This document shows positions 19,547 through 28,826 of a DNA stretch of 64,000 nt, one piece after another. Position 1 is the stretch's first letter. Each line of letters starts with the position of its first letter. The DNA lies in contig NZ_RWJI01000001.1 in the NCBI RefSeq assembly GCF_003933235.1, forward strand, positions 1,556,001-1,620,000. The letters are read 5' to 3'. Source of the stretch: Sphingorhabdus wooponensis (GTDB lineage Bacteria > Pseudomonadota > Alphaproteobacteria > Sphingomonadales > Sphingomonadaceae). The notes below the pieces were generated by a model that was given only the letters and a program-made list of their open reading frames with translations, searched no databases and was not told the origin of the DNA. The translations under genes were made by a program, and so were the position numbers.

Positions 19547-20016
19547 AACATTTCTTGCCGAATCGCCGCGCGAATGGTCTCCCGCATCGCCAAAGCGTCG
19601 GGATGCGCCAACCCCGGTAGCGCCACTGTGCTATTGTGATTACCAGCGGTGTGCACCGTCAGCGTTGCAAGGCCATAACGCCGGTCGATTGGGCCTTGGT
19701 CCACATCAATATGCTGGATCCGTGCAAAAGGAACAATCGTATCTCTGTAGAACATATATCCACGCACGACACGCAACCGGTCGGTTCCCATATCATAGCC
19801 CCAATGCCGATATTTGCGGGCGGGCACAGTAAAGACGACAAACGCATAGACCAAAAGAATGGGCACAAGAAAACTGCCGGGCGGTAGCAATTGTGCAAAC
19901 TCCAGCACCCCTGCCCCAATCACAAATGGCAGCAAGCCAAGCGCAGTGGCTATCCGGCTCGTCGTTATAAATGCGGGGTCAAGCGGGGTAAGTTCCGGCA
20001 GATTGTCATTGTTCAT
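19543..20016 (-). CDS. PH domain-containing membrane protein (YdbS-like)
   Basis: A 157-residue protein with two hydrophobic segments near residues 24-60 and one PH unit containing FARIQHIDVDQGPIDRRYGL. It is the usual smaller partner of the YdbT-like protein encoded just downstream. Function unknown. Confidence 0.83.
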   Translation of the reverse strand: MNNDNLPELTPLDPAFITTSRIATALGLLPFVIGAGVLEFAQLLPPGSFLVPILLVYAFVVFTVPARKYRHWGYDMGTDRLRVVRGYMFYRDTIVPFARIQHIDVDQGPIDRRYGLATLTVHTAGNHNSTVALPGLAHPDALAMRETIRAAIRQEML

Positions 20017-20095
20017 ACACCGGATATGCGCACGCTGTGTTGTGTTGGCAAGACGGTTTATCTTCCCATCTTTAGTCGATGGGGAGCATTATTCG

Positions 20096-21094
20096 TTACC
20101 TGGCCAAAGCGGTGTTGGCTTCATCCACCAGCTTCGCGATGATATCGACCACAGGCCGCTCGACATGGACCATACCCACCGACTGCCCAGCCATGACCGA
20201 ACCATATTCGACATCGCCATCAATCACCGCGCGGCGCAGCGCCCCTGCCCAATATTTTTCGATCTCAAGCTGCGCCGTTTCCATGTCAATTTCGCCGCGA
20301 TCAAGCATCGCTGCAATTTCCACCTGTTTCTTGGTGAATTCTTCGGTGCCCTTATTCTTCAAAGCCCGCACGGGGATGACAGGTAAGCGGGGATCAATCT
20401 GCACGCTGGCGACCGCATCGCGCGCATTGGCGCGCAGGAACGCTGCTTTGAAATTGGGGTGCGCGATGCTCTCATGTGCGCAGACAAAGCGCGTGCCCAA
20501 TTGCACACCTGCTGCGCCCATCTCCAGATAGCTTGCAATCGCGCCGCCGCGTGCAATGCCGCCTGCGACGAAAATCGGCAATTGTTCGCCAAGCTCTGGT
20601 AAGATTTCCTGCGCCAATACGGACGTTGCGACTGGCCCAATATGGCCGCCTGCCTCACTGCCCTCAATGACCAGTGCATCTACGCCGGAGCGCGCGAATT
20701 TCTTCGCAAGCGTGAGCGCAGGGGCAAAGCAAATGACCTTCGCGCCAAAATCCTTAATGGCCTCAATACTGCCCTTGGGCGGGAGACCACCAGCCAGCAC
20801 AACATGGCTTACCTGGTGGCGCGCGCATATCGCAATCAAGTCCATAATCTGCGGATGCATGGTGATCAGATTCACGCCAAAAGGCTTGGACGTAAGCGCT
20901 TTAGTCGCGGCAATTTCTGTGTCCAACAACGCAGGTGTCATCGCGCCACAGGCAATGACGCCAAAGCCACCCGCATTGGAAATGGCCGACACAAGGTTGC
21001 GTTCAGACACCCAAGACATAGCCCCGCACATAATCGCGACCTCGCAGCCCAAAAAGTCCGTGCCGCGTTGCATGAGATGTTGGAGTTTAGTCAT
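20096..21094 (-). CDS. Nitronate monooxygenase / NAD(P)H-dependent flavin oxidoreductase
   Basis: A 332-residue TIM-barrel flavoprotein of the 2-nitropropane dioxygenase family: VSAISNAGGFGVIACG near the N-terminus, an EGSEAGGHIG flavin-phosphate segment, and FVAGGIARGGAIASYLEMGAAGVQLGTRF. Such enzymes oxidise nitronates or reduce quinones and enoyl thioesters, so the substrate is open. It stands alone, 45 bp after the aspartate kinase stop. Confidence 0.85.
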   Translation of the reverse strand: MTKLQHLMQRGTDFLGCEVAIMCGAMSWVSERNLVSAISNAGGFGVIACGAMTPALLDTEIAATKALTSKPFGVNLITMHPQIMDLIAICARHQVSHVVLAGGLPPKGSIEAIKDFGAKVICFAPALTLAKKFARSGVDALVIEGSEAGGHIGPVATSVLAQEILPELGEQLPIFVAGGIARGGAIASYLEMGAAGVQLGTRFVCAHESIAHPNFKAAFLRANARDAVASVQIDPRLPVIPVRALKNKGTEEFTKKQVEIAAMLDRGEIDMETAQLEIEKYWAGALRRAVIDGDVEYGSVMAGQSVGMVHVERPVVDIIAKLVDEANTALAR

Positions 21095-21138
21095 ATATTA
21101 GAACCATATTTTGCTCACGCAGAGGCGGAAGAAGTTCC

Positions 21139-22395
21139 TCACTCCGCATCCAACCCATAAGCCGTATGCAACACCCGCACAGCCAGTTCGGTTTCATCCT
21201 CGTCAATCAACACGCTGACTTTGATTTCGGACGTTGAAATTGCCTGAATGTTGATTTTGCGGTCCGCAAGACTGCTGAACATCGTCGAGGCAACACCGGC
21301 ATGGCTTTTCATACCAACGCCGACCACCGAAATTTTCGCGACCTTGGTGTCCGGAATCAGGCGGTTATAGCCAATGGCATCGCGGCGGTTTTCCAATATG
21401 TCCGTGCAACGCGCAAGGTCAGCTTGCGGGCAAGTGAAGGTCACGTCGGTCTCGCCTTTATCGCGGCCAACGTTTTGAATAATCATATCTACGTTGATGT
21501 TGGCGTCGGCCAAAGGCGTGAAAATATTGGCCACCGCGCCCGGACGGTCGGGAACGCGGGTAAGTGTTATTTTCGCTTCATTCTTGTCATGCGCGATGCC
21601 GGTGATCAGTTGGCGTTCCACTTGGCTATTCTCCAATTCTGCGTCGGTCACGATCATCGTGCCGGGGATGCTGTCGGCGTCAGGGGCACTGTCGTCAACG
21701 AAAGAGGACAGCACTTGAACCCGCACGCCTTCCTTCATCGCAAGGCCGACCGAGCGGGTTTGCAATACCTTTGAGCCAACGGAGGCCAGCTCAAGCATTT
21801 CTTCGTACGTGACGGCTTTAAGCTTGCGCGCTCGGGCCACGATGCGCGGGTCTGTGGTGTAAACACCGTCGACATCGGTATAAATATCGCAACGGTCGGC
21901 CTTTACCGCCGCAGCCACGGCAACCGCCGATGTGTCCGACCCGCCACGCCCCAATGTCGTGACACGGTTGTTATCGGTTAGTCCCTGAAACCCTGGAATG
22001 ACGGCGATATTACCCGCCTTCATCGACGCGAGTAAATCGTCGGTATCAATCGACCCGATCCGCGCCTTGGCATGGGCATCATCGGTATGGATGGGCATTT
22101 GCCATCCCAACCAACTGCGTGCTTCACAGCCCAGCGCTTGCAAGGTGATGGCCAGCAAGCCAGCGGTAATTTGCTCGCCTGCCGCCACGACCACATCATA
22201 TTCAGCGGGATCATACAGCGCATTTGCTTCGCGACAGAAATTAACAAGGCGGTCCGTATCGCCAGCCATGGCGGAAACGACTACAGCGACTTCATCGCCG
22301 CGTTCGGCCTGACGCTTCACCAATTGGGCAACGCGGCGGATGCGTTCGGTGCCGGCCATTGACGTGCCGCCAAATTTCATAACTATGCGCGCCAT
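21139..22395 (-). CDS. lysC: Aspartate kinase
   Basis: A 418-residue enzyme that phosphorylates aspartate at the head of the lysine/threonine/methionine pathway. KFGGTS (7-12) is the kinase signature, and the C-terminal 150 residues hold tandem ACT domains (RVPDRPGAVANIFTPLADANINVDMIIQ and VGVGMKSHAGVASTMF) for feedback control. ATG 22395 has GAAGG upstream; the upstream TTG at 22407 is less likely. It is divergent from ubiG. Confidence 0.94.
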   Translation of the reverse strand: MARIVMKFGGTSMAGTERIRRVAQLVKRQAERGDEVAVVVSAMAGDTDRLVNFCREANALYDPAEYDVVVAAGEQITAGLLAITLQALGCEARSWLGWQMPIHTDDAHAKARIGSIDTDDLLASMKAGNIAVIPGFQGLTDNNRVTTLGRGGSDTSAVAVAAAVKADRCDIYTDVDGVYTTDPRIVARARKLKAVTYEEMLELASVGSKVLQTRSVGLAMKEGVRVQVLSSFVDDSAPDADSIPGTMIVTDAELENSQVERQLITGIAHDKNEAKITLTRVPDRPGAVANIFTPLADANINVDMIIQNVGRDKGETDVTFTCPQADLARCTDILENRRDAIGYNRLIPDTKVAKISVVGVGMKSHAGVASTMFSSLADRKINIQAISTSEIKVSVLIDEDETELAVRVLHTAYGLDAE

Positions 22396-22449
22396 GCAAA
22401 CCTTCAATAATTGCTATATTACAATCGCAGGTCCTGATAGGGACAGGAT

Positions 22450-23187
22450 ATGACAAACGCAAGCTTGCCCGAGACAATTAATGCTGCGGAAGCCGCGCAT
22501 TTTGGCGCCCTAGCCGCGGAATGGTGGGACCCAAAGGGCAGCTCTGCGATGCTGCATAAGCTAAACCCTGTGCGATTGCGCTTTATCCGGTCTGCAATCG
22601 ATGCGCATTTTGGCAGTGATGACAAATCGCGACATCCACTTGTTGGCAAAAATGCGCTGGATGTCGGCTGCGGCGCTGGTTTGCTGTGCGAACCACTCGC
22701 GCGGCTTGGCGCGGACGTTACCGGCGTTGATGCTGCGCCTGAAAATATCGCGGCAGCAAAGGCACATGCGGCGGTTTCCGGACTTGCCATTAACTATCGC
22801 GCTGGCGAAATCGCTGCGCAGGGCCTTGGCCAGTTTGACGTCGTGACCTGCATGGAGGTGATCGAACATGTTATGGATCCGGTTGCCTTTATTGCTGAAT
22901 TAGTCCGTCACCTTAGGCCCGATGGGTTATTGCTGCTTTCAACGCCCAACCGCACAGTAGCGTCGCGTTTGTTTCTGGTGGAGGCCGCTGAACGGCTGGG
23001 CCAAGTCCCCCGCGGTACGCATGATTGGGACAAGTTCCTAACGCCGGAAGAATTGACCGCCTTGTTGACCGATGCGGGACTGGAGGTGGTCGACATGCAA
23101 GGCATCGCCTTTTCACCAATGTCAGGACTGCATTTAAGCGACAATAAGGCGTTGAATTATATTTTGAGCGCACGATTGCGGGGTTAG
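22450..23187 (+). CDS. ubiG: Ubiquinone biosynthesis O-methyltransferase
   Basis: A 245-residue SAM-dependent methyltransferase. Motif I is DVGCGAG (71-77); the N-terminal AEWWDPKGSSAMLHKLNPVR segment is diagnostic for UbiG, which carries out both O-methylations in ubiquinone synthesis. The Sphingomonadales use ubiquinone, so this is expected. Confidence 0.94.
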   Translation: MTNASLPETINAAEAAHFGALAAEWWDPKGSSAMLHKLNPVRLRFIRSAIDAHFGSDDKSRHPLVGKNALDVGCGAGLLCEPLARLGADVTGVDAAPENIAAAKAHAAVSGLAINYRAGEIAAQGLGQFDVVTCMEVIEHVMDPVAFIAELVRHLRPDGLLLLSTPNRTVASRLFLVEAAERLGQVPRGTHDWDKFLTPEELTALLTDAGLEVVDMQGIAFSPMSGLHLSDNKALNYILSARLRG

Positions 23188-23200
23188 TTACCTTTATCGC

Positions 23201-23230
23201 GTTACCCCAAAACAAGTTCGGGATGACGGT
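23201..23230. repeat. REP-like intergenic repeat copy
   Basis: The segment ACCCCAAAACAAGTTCGGG followed by ATGACGG resembles the 'CCCGAAACAAGTT...TGACGG' copy at 43991. Both lie at gene ends in convergent gaps. It can fold weakly. Likely a degraded member of a dispersed intergenic repeat family. Confidence 0.4.
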
Positions 23231-23261
23231 TTTTCAAATTAGCCTGCGATTTAAACGCGCA

Positions 23262-24746
23262 TTAATCATATCCCATATCGGCATATTGATCATCGGCTAA
23301 ATCGCTAAAGCGCGTAATTTTCGCTTCAAACTTCATTCGCACGCGTCCGGTTGAACCATGGCGTTGCTTGGAGATAATAAGCTCTGCGATACCGTGGATC
23401 CGTTCCATTTTTTCGTTCCAGGCTTCAAATGCGGGTGTGCCCTCATCGGGTTTCTTCATAAGCTCATAATAATCTTCGCGGTAGACGAACCACACCATAT
23501 CAGCGTCCTGCTCGATCGAACCCGATTCACGCAAATCGGACAACATCGGCGTCTTGTCTTCGCGCTGTTCGACCGCACGGCTTAGCTGAGATAGCGCAAC
23601 TACCGGAATGCTCAATTCTTTTGCCAGCGTTTTCAGACCACGACTAATCTCCGAAATTTCATTGACGCGGTTGTCGTTCGCACGACTGGAACCTTGGAGA
23701 AGTTGTAAATAGTCCACAACGATCAAGCCAATCCCGTGCCGCCGCTGCAACCGCCGCGCGCGGGTGCGCAATGCAGCGATGGTGAGTGCGGGCGTATCAT
23801 CAATATAGAGCGGCAATTCCTGCAATTCACGCGATGCGCGCGACAATTCGCGGAAGTCGTCACGGGAAATTTTACCCATGCGCAACAGTTCGGAACTAAT
23901 CCCCGATTGTTCGGCCAAAATACGTGTCGCCAACTGGTCGGCGGACATTTCGAGGCTGAAAAACGCTACTTTTGCGCCAGATCCCTTCGATTCTTCAATG
24001 CCGTCTTCACGTTCCTGTACCCAACGCCGCGCCGCATTGAACGCAATATTGGTGGCCAATGATGTCTTACCCATGCCGGGACGCCCTGCCAAAATCACAA
24101 GGTCGGAATTGTGCAAGCCGCCGCATTTGGCGTTGATACTGCTCAGGCCCGTCGTGATACCCGAAAGGCTGCCACCCGAGTTAAGCGCCTTCTCAACATT
24201 TTTGATGGCCTCCGTCGACGCGGTAAGAAAGCTCTTCATGGAGCCAGTTTCGCCTTCGCCTTCTGCAACTTTGTATAAAGCGCTTTCCGCGGCCTCGATC
24301 TGCCCCTTTGGATCCACGCTTTCGCTTGTGTCTAAGGCGTTGTCGACCAAGGTCCGGCCCACCGTCACAAGCTCACGCAGCAGGGCCAAATCGTATATCT
24401 GTTGGGCAAAATCGCGCGCGCCAATCAAACCGGCGCCATCGGCGGTGAGCTTGATGAGATAGCCTGGCCCACCCAGTTCACGCATCGCCTCATCCGCTTC
24501 GAAAAATGGCTTCAGCGTCACCGGCGTGACCAGCATGTTACGGTCCATGAGACGCTGGATTTGGTCAAAAATCCGCCCATGCAACGGTTCAAAAAAATGA
24601 TCGGGCTGCAGTTTGATCGATACATCCTCGATAATGCGGTTATCGATAAGTATAGCACCCAAAAATGCTGCTTCCGCCTCAATATTGCGTGGTAAGCGTT
24701 GGGGTTCAGCTTCATGTGCTGCGGAAAGTCTGATCAATTCGGCCAT
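23262..24746 (-). CDS. dnaB: Replicative DNA helicase
   Basis: A 494-residue DnaB. The N-terminal domain opens with PRNIEAEAAFLGAIL, and the RecA-like C-terminal domain has Walker A GRPGMGKTS (221-229), then FFSLEMS and VVDYLQLL. No intein is present. It unwinds DNA at the replication fork. Confidence 0.96.
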   Translation of the reverse strand: MAELIRLSAAHEAEPQRLPRNIEAEAAFLGAILIDNRIIEDVSIKLQPDHFFEPLHGRIFDQIQRLMDRNMLVTPVTLKPFFEADEAMRELGGPGYLIKLTADGAGLIGARDFAQQIYDLALLRELVTVGRTLVDNALDTSESVDPKGQIEAAESALYKVAEGEGETGSMKSFLTASTEAIKNVEKALNSGGSLSGITTGLSSINAKCGGLHNSDLVILAGRPGMGKTSLATNIAFNAARRWVQEREDGIEESKGSGAKVAFFSLEMSADQLATRILAEQSGISSELLRMGKISRDDFRELSRASRELQELPLYIDDTPALTIAALRTRARRLQRRHGIGLIVVDYLQLLQGSSRANDNRVNEISEISRGLKTLAKELSIPVVALSQLSRAVEQREDKTPMLSDLRESGSIEQDADMVWFVYREDYYELMKKPDEGTPAFEAWNEKMERIHGIAELIISKQRHGSTGRVRMKFEAKITRFSDLADDQYADMGYD

Positions 24747-24893
24747 GCCTTCCTATCCTTTACCGCACGCCGCTGCGCAAGAGGCCCAAAAAAGAAGTGC
24801 GGGGATATGGCTGTGGACAATATTTTGCATAACCCAGTCGCCCGTATCTCGTTAACCTCTTGCCCCAAAAATATCTGAAGCTAACACAGCATC

Positions 24894-25376
24894 ATGGCGG
24901 ACCCGCGCATCATCAAAGTTGAATTGGACGAAGCAACGATCTTGCGGCGCAATGCCGATATTGAACAAGAACGCCGCGTCGCGATTTTCGATCTGATTGA
25001 AGATAATTTCTTCAAACCGCTGCGCGACATGGGCGACGGCTATGCGGGGCCGTATCATTTGAGCATTAGCGTCGCAGAGGGCCGCCTCATCCTCGATATC
25101 CACCGCGAAGATGGAACGCCGCACGAAATCTTGGTGCTGGGTCTAGGGCGTTTTCGTCGGCCGGTGAAGGATTATTTCGCTATATGCGACAGCTATTACC
25201 AAGCCATTCGCAAGGCGAGTGCGGCGGAAATTGAAACCATCGATATGGCGCGGCGCGGGGTACATAATGAAGGCGCGGAACTATTGATGGAGCGGCTTGA
25301 TGGTAAAGTCGAAGTCGATTTCGCCACCGCCCGCCGACTATTTACGCTTATCTGCGTGTTGCACATTAAAACTTAG
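24894..25376 (+). CDS. UPF0262 family protein
   Basis: A 160-residue protein with the family opening IIKVELDEATILRRNADIEQER and the region EDNFFKPL. UPF0262 is found mainly in alphaproteobacteria and has no assigned function. It has no signal peptide or membrane segment. Confidence 0.88.
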   Translation: MADPRIIKVELDEATILRRNADIEQERRVAIFDLIEDNFFKPLRDMGDGYAGPYHLSISVAEGRLILDIHREDGTPHEILVLGLGRFRRPVKDYFAICDSYYQAIRKASAAEIETIDMARRGVHNEGAELLMERLDGKVEVDFATARRLFTLICVLHIKT

Positions 25377-25461
25377 GGTCAGCGCGCCATTACGCCTCTC
25401 GACTTTGCGAGGCTGGAGAGCCTATTAATGGCGTCGAATCAAGGGGTTTAAACGGGGCTGC

Positions 25462-26148
25462 ATGCTAAAGCGAAATCGCAAATTGATCCGCTGGATTTTG
25501 GTCCTACTGGGTTTAGCTCTTTCGGGCTATGCGGCGTGGACCTATGCCACCGGGTGGGCCCCATCGCGCAATAGCTATCCCGTGCAGGGCATCGTCGCGA
25601 ACGCAAGCAATGGTCAACCCAAATGGTCGGAATTAGCCGCAACGGGGGTCGATTTCGCTTATATTACCGCCGTCGAAGGCGCACGCGGCCGCGATCCGCA
25701 GTTTGAAACCAATCTGGCCGCGGTGCAGGAAGCGGGCATTCGTTTTGGTGCGCTGCATCATTATGACCTGTGCCGGTCGGCGTCCGAACAGGCGACGATG
25801 TTTATCACCAGCGTACCCCGCAACGACCGCGCGTTGCCACCCGCGGTGCAGATGGATTTTGCCGAAGGCTGTAAAAGCCGTCCGAACCGCGCCTTGATTT
25901 TGGCGGAATTGGCAACATTCCTGAACCAGATTGAGGCGCATAGCGGCACCCCTGCAATCCTGTTACTAACGCCCGATTTCGAAGAGGAATACCAAGTGAG
26001 CAAGTCGATTGACCGTAATATCTGGCTCGAGGGCAATGGCATTTCCCCCGATTATTCGGCGCGCCCTTGGGTGATGTGGACCGCAAATAGCCACCGCCGC
26101 GTCAGTGGCATTGACGGCGCGGTGCGCTGGGTCGTGGTGCGCAAATGA
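25462..26148 (+). CDS. GH25-like protein with altered catalytic residues
   Basis: A 228-residue protein with an N-terminal membrane anchor (residues 9-30) and a fold resembling glycoside hydrolase family 25 lysozymes (TGVDFAYITAVEG..D..F..NLAAVQEAGI..GALHHYDLC). The acidic residues expected for catalysis are changed: the Asp of the opening GID pattern is Val45, and in the 'LPPAV-D-L-E-F' stretch the D and E appear as Q130 and D132. It may bind peptidoglycan without cutting it. The stop overlaps cdd by 4 nt. Confidence 0.72.
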   Translation: MLKRNRKLIRWILVLLGLALSGYAAWTYATGWAPSRNSYPVQGIVANASNGQPKWSELAATGVDFAYITAVEGARGRDPQFETNLAAVQEAGIRFGALHHYDLCRSASEQATMFITSVPRNDRALPPAVQMDFAEGCKSRPNRALILAELATFLNQIEAHSGTPAILLLTPDFEEEYQVSKSIDRNIWLEGNGISPDYSARPWVMWTANSHRRVSGIDGAVRWVVVRK

Positions 26149-26576
26149 GCGCGATGACAAAACGCTTGGTCCAAGCCGCCATAGACGCGGCCAAGTCCGC
26201 TTATGCGCCTTATTCCAATTTCCATGTGGGCGCGGCATTGTTGCTCGACAATCATGAGATTGTGACCGGCAGCAACTTTGAAAATGCCAGCTATGGCATG
26301 ACCTTATGCGCCGAAACCGTGGCCATTTCTAAAGCCAATAGTGACGGCCAATTGCGCGCGATCCGCGAAATTGCGGTCGCCGGCGGCTTGGCCGGACATG
26401 TTGGCGCTGGCGCTGACCCCATTACGCCCTGTGGTCGTTGCCGTCAGATAATAAAGGAAGTGGCGGACCTCACAGACACCGACATTCCGGTGCATTGCGC
26501 CCATGCGACGGGCTATACGACATTTCGTTTGTCCGAATTGCTGCCGCACGGCTTTGGTCCAGCCAACTTAAAATAG
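26145..26576 (+). CDS. cdd: Cytidine deaminase
   Basis: A 143-residue homotetrameric-type cytidine deaminase that turns cytidine/deoxycytidine into uridine forms. The zinc site is C55-A-E57 with P95-C96-G-R-C99. It overlaps the GH25-like gene by 4 nt. Confidence 0.92.
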   Translation: MSAMTKRLVQAAIDAAKSAYAPYSNFHVGAALLLDNHEIVTGSNFENASYGMTLCAETVAISKANSDGQLRAIREIAVAGGLAGHVGAGADPITPCGRCRQIIKEVADLTDTDIPVHCAHATGYTTFRLSELLPHGFGPANLK

Positions 26577-26677
26577 GTCTGCCAGTGCGCCGCCAAGATA
26601 CGCACAATTTTTTCGTGCCGAACACTTGCATGCGCGTCGCAGTATGGCAAAAGCGGAACGGTTAACAGGGAGTGATT

Positions 26678-27232
26678 ATGTCCATATTGTCTGACATCTG
26701 GATCCGCGAACAAGCGCAAGCGACGGGCATGATTGAACCCTTTGTCGAGGCGCAGCGCCGTGATGGCTGCATAAGCTATGGCCTCTCTTCTTATGGCTAT
26801 GACGCGCGCGTGGCCGACGAGTTCAAGATTTTCACCAATGTAGATAGCTCCATCGTCGACCCCAAGGAATTTGACCCGAAAAGCTTCGTGGATCGCAAGA
26901 CCGATGTCTGCATCATCCCGCCCAACAGCTTTGCCTTGGCCCGCACCGTCGAATATTTCCGCGTGCCGCGCGATGTGCTCGTCATCTGCCTTGGCAAGAG
27001 CACTTATGCCCGCTGCGGCATCATCGTGAACGTCACGCCATTGGAACCCGGCTGGGAAGGCCATGTGACTTTGGAGTTCAGCAACACCACGCCTCTACCC
27101 GCCAAAATCTACGCCAATGAAGGCGCATGCCAGTTCCTATTCCTAAAAGGCGAGCAGCCCTGCGAAACCAGCTACGCCGACCGCGCAGGCAAATATATGG
27201 GCCAACGTGGGGTCACATTGCCGAAATTGTGA
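26678..27232 (+). CDS. dcd: dCTP deaminase
   Basis: A 184-residue enzyme that deaminates dCTP to dUTP for dTTP synthesis. Family markers are [17 protein letters not shown] near the N-terminus and the [12 protein letters not shown] nucleotide site. ATG 26678 follows a GGGAG-type site; the GTG two codons earlier is less likely. Length matches alphaproteobacterial Dcd. It is the last housekeeping gene before the retron island. Confidence 0.94.
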   Translation: MSILSDIWIREQAQATGMIEPFVEAQRRDGCISYGLSSYGYDARVADEFKIFTNVDSSIVDPKEFDPKSFVDRKTDVCIIPPNSFALARTVEYFRVPRDVLVICLGKSTYARCGIIVNVTPLEPGWEGHVTLEFSNTTPLPAKIYANEGACQFLFLKGEQPCETSYADRAGKYMGQRGVTLPKL

Positions 27233-27318
27233 CGGGGGCATGAAGACCTGAATGGCGGGAAGTTTGTGGGGTGCGGAGGGTTCGGTTTTGGACAAAAAAG
27301 CTTAAAAGCAGATCTCCC

Positions 27319-28242
27319 TTAAAACTGTTCGACCTGCCGCCGTTGCGCGACACGGCCTGCAATCTGACCATCAAGCAAACGCATCAGCGTCTTTGACCTT
27401 TCACGATGCCGTTCGCCACGAAGTTCAAAAAGCCGCTTGAATTGCCTGTTTGGCAATTTGGTTCGGTCGCCAACAACAATTACGCCTGTTACTTCCGCCG
27501 GACTATCGATCAGGCTAAGCTCCTTGTCGGCTTTAATCTTCATACCATGTTTGTGAATCGCCTGCTTGATTTCCCAAATCACCTTTTTAGGAACAATGGG
27601 GCCGGAAATCGTAATGTCGTCGGCGTAAATGCTGTGCTTTAACGCTGCCTTTGAAACTGATTGCTCAATTTCGCGCCACATGTCCAAATTCGAGAAATAG
27701 GCAAGTACAGGACTACACGGCGAACCTTGAGGCAAACACTGCTGCAAAGTCGTCAGGTGAACGAGGATCGCTGTCACATCAGGCGAGCATTCGAGCTTAC
27801 GCTGAAAGAAATGTGCGACGTTGTTAGCTGTACAGCTAGGAAAATAGTCGGCAATATCTAAGAGCCAAAACGCTTTCGATCCTCGGTGGCAAGCTGCGTT
27901 GCCGACGTAAGAACGCCCCTTAACAGGACTGAACAACCAATCTGGAGGCGTTATACGCCCCAGCAGATTTGCAATCCGCGACTGAATAGCCTTTAGGCCG
28001 CCGTCTGGAATGTCAATTGGGCGGTAGAGATGGGCAATGTCAGCTGACGGTTCATCATCAAGCCAATTGTTTTTTAGCTTCTTGTGCTTCCAGCAACGCT
28101 CATAGAGATCGTTTCGCGACGCGATAGTAGCAAGCGTAGTTTCAGAAACGTGCAGCAACTTTGCTAAATCTTTGCGTCTTCGTAAACGGAAGAACGGGCT
28201 ATCTCGTAAAGTGTATGGTACTGCTCTATGCCGCGTTGGCAT
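27319..28242 (-). CDS. Retron-type reverse transcriptase
   Basis: A 307-residue reverse transcriptase. Retron hallmarks are both present: NAACH at 115-119 (NAxxH) and VTG at 251-253. The catalytic set is LDIADYF with D129, the QGSPCSP motif at 172-178, and YADD at 206-209. No group II intron maturase, endonuclease or DGR variable repeat is nearby. ATG 28242 is preceded by GAGAGGAAA with good spacing; a longer reading from 28428 runs through the XRE gene and is rejected. It overlaps the XRE stop by 17 nt. In retrons the RT makes a multicopy msDNA from an adjacent ncRNA. Confidence 0.88.
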   Translation of the reverse strand: MPTRHRAVPYTLRDSPFFRLRRRKDLAKLLHVSETTLATIASRNDLYERCWKHKKLKNNWLDDEPSADIAHLYRPIDIPDGGLKAIQSRIANLLGRITPPDWLFSPVKGRSYVGNAACHRGSKAFWLLDIADYFPSCTANNVAHFFQRKLECSPDVTAILVHLTTLQQCLPQGSPCSPVLAYFSNLDMWREIEQSVSKAALKHSIYADDITISGPIVPKKVIWEIKQAIHKHGMKIKADKELSLIDSPAEVTGVIVVGDRTKLPNRQFKRLFELRGERHRERSKTLMRLLDGQIAGRVAQRRQVEQF

Positions 28243-28528
28243 CTGCTTTCCTCTCGATGAAGCCAAGCAAATCGAGCACGGAGGACGCAACCATGGTTCG
28301 CGCTTTTTCGCCGCGTTTCGCAGCAGGAAGCTCTTCAGCAAAGAACATGATCGCCGAAACCGGAATTCGAAATTCCGTAGAGTATTTGTCAACCAACTCC
28401 AATGATGGTGTCTTAGCGCCGCTTTCAATCTCTGAAATATGGGACTTTGAGACTTTCAGGCGTTCGGCCAGCTCAAATTGCTTCAAGTCGTGAAACACAC
28501 GGATCAATCTAAGGGCTTCGTTTATCAT
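28226..28528 (-). CDS. XRE-family helix-turn-helix protein, partner of the retron RT
   Basis: A 100-residue protein. Residues 3-60 form a Cro/C1-type HTH (LIRVFHDLKQFELAERL, then VSKSHISEIESGAKTPSLE). A 40-residue tail follows (AKRGEKARTMVASSVLDLLGF). ATG 28528 has TTAGGAATTGAG upstream; an upstream start at 28654 is less likely. It is coupled to the RT gene. It may repress the operon or be part of the msDNA complex; HTH partners occur in some described retrons. Confidence 0.82.
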   Translation of the reverse strand: MINEALRLIRVFHDLKQFELAERLKVSKSHISEIESGAKTPSLELVDKYSTEFRIPVSAIMFFAEELPAAKRGEKARTMVASSVLDLLGFIERKADANAA

Positions 28529-28572
28529 CTCAATTCCTAACATTCGTTCGAAGTAGATATTAGGTTGGCGGT

Positions 28573-28815
28573 TTACTCGAAGAGATCGAAAATCCTTAGG
28601 ACCGACCGCATAAAACGATAGATCAAGAAACCCACCGAAACGATGAGCCTCCATGTATTTGGGTTCTTCAATTTCTTCCAGAACCCACGACGCTGCTCAA
28701 GAGGTTTACCTCGCAGCTCACGTCGCCGCCGCCGTCGGTATGTGATCTTAGAAAAAGCCAATGCTTTTCTCCTTGTTCGCCTTGGTGACCAACTCGGAAT
28801 GAGCGATCTGGCCAA
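28573..28815 (-). CDS. Possible small one-helix membrane protein upstream of XRE-RT
   Basis: An 80-residue reading frame: a very basic N-terminal half (RRRRRRELRGK) followed by a hydrophobic segment (residues 57-78, within TWRLIVSVGFLIYRFMRSVL). It starts with TTG at 28815 with no clear ribosome site, and a stop lies 47 nt upstream in frame. It ends 45 nt before the XRE start, in the same direction. I do not recognise the family. If real it is the third gene of the retron operon; if not, the region may be part of a structured RNA. Confidence 0.4.
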   Translation of the reverse strand: MARSLIPSWSPRRTRRKALAFSKITYRRRRRRELRGKPLEQRRGFWKKLKNPNTWRLIVSVGFLIYRFMRSVLRIFDLFE

Positions 28816-28826
28816 GGATTCTCGTC

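Noticed and set aside
26678-27232. dcd as an antiphage dCTP deaminase linked to the retron
   Set aside because: Sequence and length match the housekeeping enzyme and it is paired with cdd; the closeness to the retron is likely chance.
27319-28242. Group II intron or diversity-generating retroelement reading of the RT
   Set aside because: No maturase or endonuclease domain, no intron-like RNA, no template/variable repeat pair, and retron motifs are present.
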